Assembly: GCA_016871475.1 (NCBI GenBank)
Contig: VHDG01000039.1
Span: forward strand, 1-11,667
Direction of reading: 5' to 3'
From: Verrucomicrobiota bacterium
GTDB lineage: Bacteria; Verrucomicrobiota; Verrucomicrobiia; Limisphaerales; UBA11320
Length of the DNA: 11,667 nucleotides
Shown here: positions 6,666 to 11,667 of the stretch, one piece after another
Layout: the number at the start of each line of letters is the position of its first letter
Position numbering within the stretch: position 1 is the first letter of the stretch
Program-made: the position numbers and the translations under genes
Notes under the pieces: generated by a model
What the model was told of the DNA's origin: nothing
Database searches by the model: none
What the model saw: the letters and a program-made list of their open reading frames with translations, nothing else

Positions 6666-9134
6666 TCAATGGTTGAAGGCAAATTCCTTCGCGTTCAGCA
6701 GGGACCAGAACACATCCTCCAATGCCTCCTGTGGACTGCCATCCCGCGGCAGCTCCTTGACCAGATCCTCGAGCTCGGCGGGTGTTGGACGACGGCTGAA
6801 GCATCGCACGTACAGGTCCTCGATCACCTGGGTGGGGGTCTTGCCTTCCTTCAGGAGCCGGGCCACGACACCGCCCTCGGGGATGCGTGCGTTAACTGTG
6901 TCGCCCATCAGCAGATGCAAGGCTTGCGACAGGTTTGGTTCCATCACGACTTCGCAGGAGCAAACAGTGTCGCGTTTGGCCCGTCCGAAGGTTGTGAGGA
7001 AGTAGGTGTTTACATTCCCGTCTGCAATCTGCACGGCGCGTGCACCGAGCGGCAGTCCCTGAAACTTGTTGCGGGTATCGGTCACCTGCGAGATGACATC
7101 CAGCAAAACCTCCGCACGCATCCGGCGCACCTCCGCCTTGGCAAAGTTTCGATTGTCGAGCTTGTTGGATTCATTGGGCCGGGTGCTGAGCTGGTAGATG
7201 CGCGATTTGCAGATGTCCGCCACGAGCTTCTTGAAGTCGTATCTGTACTCCGTGAACCGGCGGGCAAGTTCGTCCAGCAGCTCAGGGTTGACGGGCGGAT
7301 TGCTGATGCGGACGTCGTCCACAGGTTCGATGATTCCTTTTCCCATGAAGTGAGCCCAGACGATGTTTACCAGGTTGCGGGCGAAGAAGGGATTTTCCGG
7401 GGAGGCGAGCCATTCTGCGAGGACGGCCCGTCGGTCCTTGCCCCTGGTATCAGGAGAAGCTCCGCCGAGGAACTTTGGAGCGACGTCACGATTGCCAACA
7501 GGATGCTTCACCTCGCCCTCGCCTGAATTGAAGATGATGCGCTCGCGGGGATCCTCAGCGCCCTTCCTCCCCACCTGGCTGAAGAAAGCGGAGAATCCGT
7601 AGTAGTCATCCATGGTCCACCGGTCAAAAGGATGGTTGTGGCATTGTGCACACTGCATGCGCATCCCCATGAAAACCTGTGCGACGTTCTCGCTGAGCTT
7701 CAGTGTTTCCTGCTCGACCTGGTAGAAGTTGCTCGCTGGGTTGCTGAAGGTGCCACCGCTGGCTGCGAGAAGCTCCCGCACGATCTGGTCCATCGGAACA
7801 TTGGCTGCGAATTTCTCGTTGAGCCAGTTGAAGTAGAGCAGCGTGGTCTTGTAACTCATCCGCTGGTTGCCATCGCTGCGGATTCGCAGCAGCTCCGAAA
7901 ACTTCATCACCCAGAGCTCCACAAACTCCTTCCGCCCCAGCAGCTCATCCACAAGGCGATCGCGCTTGTCCGACGAGCTGTTCGTCATGAACTGATCGAA
8001 GTCTGCAGGCGCCGGCAACTGGCCGGTGATATCAACGTAGGCGCGCCGGATGAAATCATCATCGGTGCAAAGCTCCGAGGGGGTTATGCGCAGTTTCTTG
8101 TGCTTGTTGAAGGTGAGGGTGTCGATGTAGTTGCGTTCAGGGATCCCGGGCCAGCGATAGTCCAACCCTTTGGGAATGACGATGATTTGAGACCCCACTG
8201 TGAAAGGACCAAAACGGGCCATGACAAAGGCCTCGCCTTGCTGCCCGGCTTTCACCCGGCCATGGGCATCAATGGACGCTGAAGTTTCGTTGTTCGACAT
8301 GAACAAGGAAAGGCTGGTGACATCTCTTCGTGTTCCGTCCGAGTAGGAGGCCATGACGACGGTTCGTTGCGTGGCTCCCTCGCCCTCCAACACGGCCTGC
8401 TGAGGAAGGATCTCGAGAGATGTCGGTGAAATAACGCCCTTCGGATCCGGAGGGGCGCCTGCGTCGAGCCAACGAATGAGGGTGTTGTAATCATCGTCTC
8501 CTTCCTGGATGCGCGTTCCACCCGTGTGCGGGGACTTGCCGGTTGCTTTGAGGATCATGAGCGACTCGTGTGGCAGCGCCATGTTGACGCGTCTCAGGGC
8601 CAGCTCCCGGGTGATGCGGTGATGGTCTCCATCGGGATCGAAGCCGAACAGCGACAGGCGAAACCCATCCTTGCCCCGCGCTGCGCCATGGCAGGACCCG
8701 GCATTGCATCCGGCTTTCATGAACACGTGCATGACATCGTTCCGGAAACTGACGGGAAGGTCCCTGGTTGAATCCTTGATTTCCAACGGCACCGTGACCG
8801 TGTTTCCCTCAAACTGGATTTTTAATTCGGTCCTACCGTCACCGAGTGGCGTTATCCGGCCGTCTTTAATCAGCGCGATGTTGGATGAACCCAGACTTGA
8901 AAGAGCTTCAGCAGTCACATCCCGCGTAACGCCGTCAGAGTAGGCTGCCTGTACAACAACGTTCTGACGGTCTCTCGAGTGAAGGAGCTTGATGGAGGAT
9001 GGGAAGACTTCGATTTTGGTAAGCAGTCGTTCCGCTTTCAACTGAATCGCCGAAAGCCCCGCAAGCAGAAGACCGAAGCACAACCATCGTGCAGCCTTTA
9101 GGTGAATGGGGGAGGGTTTAAGCAGAGGGCACAT
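6666..9134 (-). CDS. BIG2 - DUF1549 (PSCyt2) - DUF1553 (PSD1) protein with two haem-type motifs
   Basis: This 822-aa exported protein has an N-terminal hydrophobic segment (about 15-30) after a basic n-region. Its order is: a first bacterial Ig-like (BIG2) domain at about 36-120; a segment with C143-N-A-G-S-C148-H149, a CX4CH variant of the c-haem motif, in the conserved context AGCNAGSCHGAARGKDGF; a second BIG2-like domain at about 237-322 with ASYSDGTRRDVT, echoing AAYSDGVTRDVT of the first; DUF1549 at about 335-520, ending in the classical C495-A-Q-C498-H499 followed by NHPFDRW; and DUF1553 at about 570-815, containing SPENPFFARNLVNIVW and a CSCE cluster at 725-728. The domain order is typical of PVC-group proteins of unknown function. 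It lies 6 bp after the PPC gene and 8 bp before the cytochrome-WD40 gene, so all three are almost certainly co-transcribed. No Shine-Dalgarno sequence is evident, so translation may be coupled to the preceding gene. Haem binding is inferred from motifs only. Confidence 0.92.
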   Translation of the reverse strand: MCPLLKPSPIHLKAARWLCFGLLLAGLSAIQLKAERLLTKIEVFPSSIKLLHSRDRQNVVVQAAYSDGVTRDVTAEALSSLGSSNIALIKDGRITPLGDGRTELKIQFEGNTVTVPLEIKDSTRDLPVSFRNDVMHVFMKAGCNAGSCHGAARGKDGFRLSLFGFDPDGDHHRITRELALRRVNMALPHESLMILKATGKSPHTGGTRIQEGDDDYNTLIRWLDAGAPPDPKGVISPTSLEILPQQAVLEGEGATQRTVVMASYSDGTRRDVTSLSLFMSNNETSASIDAHGRVKAGQQGEAFVMARFGPFTVGSQIIVIPKGLDYRWPGIPERNYIDTLTFNKHKKLRITPSELCTDDDFIRRAYVDITGQLPAPADFDQFMTNSSSDKRDRLVDELLGRKEFVELWVMKFSELLRIRSDGNQRMSYKTTLLYFNWLNEKFAANVPMDQIVRELLAASGGTFSNPASNFYQVEQETLKLSENVAQVFMGMRMQCAQCHNHPFDRWTMDDYYGFSAFFSQVGRKGAEDPRERIIFNSGEGEVKHPVGNRDVAPKFLGGASPDTRGKDRRAVLAEWLASPENPFFARNLVNIVWAHFMGKGIIEPVDDVRISNPPVNPELLDELARRFTEYRYDFKKLVADICKSRIYQLSTRPNESNKLDNRNFAKAEVRRMRAEVLLDVISQVTDTRNKFQGLPLGARAVQIADGNVNTYFLTTFGRAKRDTVCSCEVVMEPNLSQALHLLMGDTVNARIPEGGVVARLLKEGKTPTQVIEDLYVRCFSRRPTPAELEDLVKELPRDGSPQEALEDVFWSLLNAKEFAFNH

Positions 9135-9140
9135 GCGATG

Positions 9141-11591
9141 TTACTGTTTGATCTGGGCTTGGGCCCTTTCGCGGGCTTCCAGCCGAAGCTTCTCCAGTCG
9201 TGACAGAGGTTTCGGAGGTGCCTGGGCTGCTGGAGTTGCGACGGGGGCGGGGGCGGGGGTGGGTGAAGCAGCGGCGACTGCGGGAGCAGCGGGCTTTGGA
9301 GGAGGAGGCGCGTCGATGCGCAGGGTTCCGCCTCCACCGAGACTATGGGCGATGGGCTCGCCATCCTTCATGATGACGGCCTGGCAAAAAAGGGTCTTGT
9401 GCTGGCCCACTGGTGCGTCCGAAGCGATCCTGGAGGCAAACGATATCTCCTGGTTTGTGCGGGTGATGAACAGGAGGTTCGTGGTGAGATCCACTTTGGG
9501 TGGCAGCCCCAGCAACTCGATTCGAGCCTCCCCCTCAAAAGGCTGCAGCGCTTGAATCTTGCCGACGATCGCAACGCTCTGGCCCTGCTCTCCGGCTGCC
9601 ATGGGAATCTGGAGGGACAGAAACGGGGGGCTTACGGTCAAGGAGGTGAGTTGGGAAGAGGTCCAAACGGTGCCTTTGCCCGCATCAGCGTTGGCAAGAA
9701 TCGCGATCTTCCAGGTCTGAACCGCGGCATCACCGCTGGCATTGAGGGGATAGAGAGCCTCGGTTTGTCCCTCCGGAATCACCACTTCATTTTGTGAGCC
9801 GATCCCTGGAGGATTCCAAAGCATGGAGAGCTTGATAGGCCCTTTGAACCCTTCCTTTCGATCAGCTACGATCTTGAGGCTCATGGTCCCGGACTGCACC
9901 AGGGGCACCTTGGGTTCCACAGCCCGGATTTTGAACGGGGCTTCCTCCGTAACCGCCACGGTGGCTTTATCGACCACCGCCTTGTAGTAAACCGTGTTGT
10001 TCGGCTCGCCATACACCAGATCGATCTGCTGACGAAAGCCCCCCGAGGCCCCCGGCGAATTCGTCCAGGCTCCAGACAGTGTTGCCATCCTGGATGCCAG
10101 CGGTGCGTCTGCCGCCGATTCAAACACCACCGGGGTTTCGTTCACGCTTCCCGCGATGAGATCGGACATCAGGCTCACGCCTGGTGGAAGATTTTGAGCG
10201 GAGAGAATCACATTTCCCCCGAAGTTCGCGCGGTTCACTCGAAGCAACGTGGCAAACCGGTTGCCTTTGGGCACCGGGATGGAGTTTCGTTGCTGGCTGT
10301 TTCGGGCGTATTCCGGGATCGATAGACTGAGGGAGGGATTGGGTGGCACGAACTCAACCCGATAAACATAGAGCGGGCCTCCTTTGCCCAGATGATCCCT
10401 CACAGAGATCCAGTAATCGCCATCTGCAGGAACCGTCCAGGAGATCAAACTATCAGGCCCGCCGGAATCATCGTTCTCGGCCAGCTTGGCACCGTCTGCC
10501 TTGTGTAGAGCCAGCACCGGGTCGAGCGGCGACTGCACGCTCCGGGCCAGACAGCGAACTTCATACTTCTGGCCGCCTTTCGCCTTGAACCGAAAGAAGT
10601 CCGTGTCTCCGGACTTTTCAATGATCCCATTGAACGCCACCGGAAGCTCCGCAACGGGAGTGTTCGTCTGGGCGTGGGAGTTGTTGGGCTCTGTCTCAAG
10701 GACGTTGGCAAAGGGCGAGGCTCTCAGCCGATTTGGTGAAGGCGATGTCTGGCCGTCCTGGATCACATAATGTTCAACCTCACCCGACGCGTTTCCTGCG
10801 AACTTGATCTTCTCCCGATGGCCCCCTTTCACATCGCCCAGAAAAACGATGTCCGTTTCTTCATCGATACGTCCACCGGGCGGATAGGCCACGAGAGGAC
10901 GGGGGGCGGTGCCCACGTGCACTCGGTAGCGACTGTCATTGTTACCGGCGTAACTGCTTTCCCGAATCGCCACCACATACACACCATCCTCGGCGATGAG
11001 CGCCGAAGCCACGGGGTCCTGAAGCGCGAATGCGGAATCATCGGATGCCGAGAGCTCGAATCGTTTGAGGTCCAGGATCGAGGCATGGCAATCGACGAGC
11101 GATGATCCCAGTCGCATCGATTCCACTTCCACGGTGAGGCGCATGCCCTTTTTCGCCTCCACTTTGAAGTAATCGATGTCCTCGGTCCCCGCCACACCGT
11201 GAACCGTGGTGTTGAGTGGAATAGGCTGTGGAGAAGCGAAATCGTTGTTCGGCTCCTTCTCATCAATGACCGGGTACTGCCCGATCGAGAGAGTCCGAGC
11301 CTCCGTGATCCCGCCGGCTGTGCGCACCCGAACCACGTGTTGTCCAAGTCGCGCATCGGGCGCCGCCTTTAACCGCACTTTCAACTCGGTCGCATTCGAT
11401 GTGTTCATCGACAGGACGGTGAGCCCCGGTTCGTAGAAAAGGATTTCCTGGGCGTCACCCAGACGGGCGCCGTGGAAGCTCACATCCATTTCCGTCCCGC
11501 GCTGTCCTCCACGCGGCAGCAGGATCGACAGCCCCGGGGACCCCGCCTGTGAGGGGGAAGGAAAGCATCCCAACAGCATTGCTCCGATCAA
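9141..11591 (-). CDS. Exported PPC-domain (pre-peptidase C-terminal) surface protein with Pro/Ala-rich C-terminal tail
   Basis: About 816 aa with an export signal ending SPSQA/GSPG; LLGC at residues 6-9 could instead act as a lipobox. Residues about 18-104 form a beta-rich, TIG-like domain beginning with LLPRGGQRGTE. Two PPC domains follow, each opening with the EPNN hallmark: about 112-228 (IDYFKVEAKKG, SASDDSAF) and about 299-415 (TDFFRFKAKGG, ENDDSGGPD). The middle and C-terminal parts look like further Ig-like domains up to about 760. Residues 762-795 are a Pro/Ala-rich linker, and the protein ends in a highly charged helix (SRLEKLRLEARERAQAQIKQ). The start is unsure. TTG at 11589-11591 opens the listed frame, ATG at 11577-11579 is the first in-frame ATG, and the frame is open to the right window edge. 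The stretch LRLKGWLIGAMLLGC just upstream would make a better signal peptide. No peptidase domain is present despite the PPC name. It is the first visible gene of the operon and probably supplies adhesion or scaffold surfaces. Confidence 0.85.
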   Translation of the reverse strand: MIGAMLLGCFPSPSQAGSPGLSILLPRGGQRGTEMDVSFHGARLGDAQEILFYEPGLTVLSMNTSNATELKVRLKAAPDARLGQHVVRVRTAGGITEARTLSIGQYPVIDEKEPNNDFASPQPIPLNTTVHGVAGTEDIDYFKVEAKKGMRLTVEVESMRLGSSLVDCHASILDLKRFELSASDDSAFALQDPVASALIAEDGVYVVAIRESSYAGNNDSRYRVHVGTAPRPLVAYPPGGRIDEETDIVFLGDVKGGHREKIKFAGNASGEVEHYVIQDGQTSPSPNRLRASPFANVLETEPNNSHAQTNTPVAELPVAFNGIIEKSGDTDFFRFKAKGGQKYEVRCLARSVQSPLDPVLALHKADGAKLAENDDSGGPDSLISWTVPADGDYWISVRDHLGKGGPLYVYRVEFVPPNPSLSLSIPEYARNSQQRNSIPVPKGNRFATLLRVNRANFGGNVILSAQNLPPGVSLMSDLIAGSVNETPVVFESAADAPLASRMATLSGAWTNSPGASGGFRQQIDLVYGEPNNTVYYKAVVDKATVAVTEEAPFKIRAVEPKVPLVQSGTMSLKIVADRKEGFKGPIKLSMLWNPPGIGSQNEVVIPEGQTEALYPLNASGDAAVQTWKIAILANADAGKGTVWTSSQLTSLTVSPPFLSLQIPMAAGEQGQSVAIVGKIQALQPFEGEARIELLGLPPKVDLTTNLLFITRTNQEISFASRIASDAPVGQHKTLFCQAVIMKDGEPIAHSLGGGGTLRIDAPPPPKPAAPAVAAASPTPAPAPVATPAAQAPPKPLSRLEKLRLEARERAQAQIKQ
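9243..9263 (+). repeat. Four-tract G-run, G-quadruplex-type motif in the template strand of the PPC gene
   Basis: Four G-tracts of 5, 5, 5 and 3 bases are separated by single C, C and T bases. This fits the G-quadruplex pattern with one-base loops. On the coding (minus) strand the tract encodes the Pro/Ala/Thr linker of the PPC protein, so the simplest origin is codon usage for Pro (CCC) and Ala (GCC). The plus strand is the template for this gene. A structural effect on transcription or replication is inference. Confidence 0.5.
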
Positions 11592-11611
11592 CCATCCCTT
11601 GAGCCTCAGAA

Positions 11612-11636
11612 GGAGTCCATCGGGGCTCGATGGTCC
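11612..11636. promoter_or_regulatory. Hairpin upstream of the PPC operon
   Basis: CCATCG (11617-11622) and CGATGG (11628-11633) pair perfectly around a 5-base loop (GGGCT). GGA (11612-11614) and TCC (11634-11636) can extend the stem across a 2-base bulge. A second short dyad, GGGGT-G-ACCCC, lies at 11642-11652. No T-run follows, so a rho-independent terminator is unlikely. If translation starts at or downstream of 11609, these sit in the leader or promoter of the three-gene operon. The frame is also open through here, so it could be coding. Confidence 0.3.
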
Positions 11637-11667
11637 GATCCGGGGTGACCCCCCAATTCTCGTTTTG

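Noticed and set aside
6669..8282. Long plus-strand open frames (285 and 216 codons) antisense to the DUF1549/DUF1553 gene
   Set aside because: They lie fully within a recognised multi-domain gene and encode no recognisable protein.
1..11667. Search for tRNA, rRNA, CRISPR arrays, insertion sequences and att-type repeats
   Set aside because: No T-loop/anticodon pattern, spaced direct repeats, transposase motifs or terminal inverted repeats were seen by eye.

Overview
The window is a GC-rich bacterial stretch, most likely from Verrucomicrobiota (for example the Limisphaerales/Pedosphaera group) or a related Planctomycetes-type lineage. This is inferred from the right half, which carries domain families expanded in the PVC superphylum: planctomycete-type cytochrome c (PSCyt1), DUF1549 (PSCyt2), DUF1553 (PSD1), exported WD40 repeats and paired pre-peptidase C-terminal (PPC) domains. 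No rRNA, tRNA, CRISPR array, transposase or phage gene was seen, and nothing marks the window as recently acquired.

Left part (1-2122). Two minus-strand genes are transcribed toward the left edge. First comes a PLP-dependent D-threonine aldolase/D-serine dehydratase-like enzyme (851-1993). It is followed 14 bp later by an exported, probably lipid-anchored serine hydrolase with the SxxK and SDN motifs of the beta-lactamase/DD-peptidase fold (836 down to the window edge, 3' end missing). A 129-bp divergent intergenic region (1994-2122) holds two adjacent short palindromes and weak promoter-like elements on both strands.

Middle (2123-3887). Two plus-strand genes lie here: an outer-membrane beta-barrel protein with a signal peptide and a terminal Phe, and a small four-helix membrane protein of unknown function. 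The latter converges on the right-hand operon with only 13 bp between stop codons.

Right part (3901-11667). Three tightly packed minus-strand genes form an apparent operon, read right to left: (i) an approximately 816-aa PPC-domain surface protein with a Pro/Ala-rich linker and a charged C-terminal helix; (ii) an 822-aa BIG2-DUF1549-DUF1553 protein with a CX4CH and a CXXCH haem-type motif; (iii) a 918-aa exported protein that joins a cytochrome-c domain, a seven-repeat WD40 propeller and about 450 residues of alanine-rich coiled coil. Gaps are 6 and 8 bp. All three have N-terminal export signals, so they probably act together outside the cytoplasm as a haem-containing assembly. The families are known, but their biochemical function is not. 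This operon is the best candidate in the window for an uncharacterised system. Its promoter and any upstream partner lie at or beyond the right edge.
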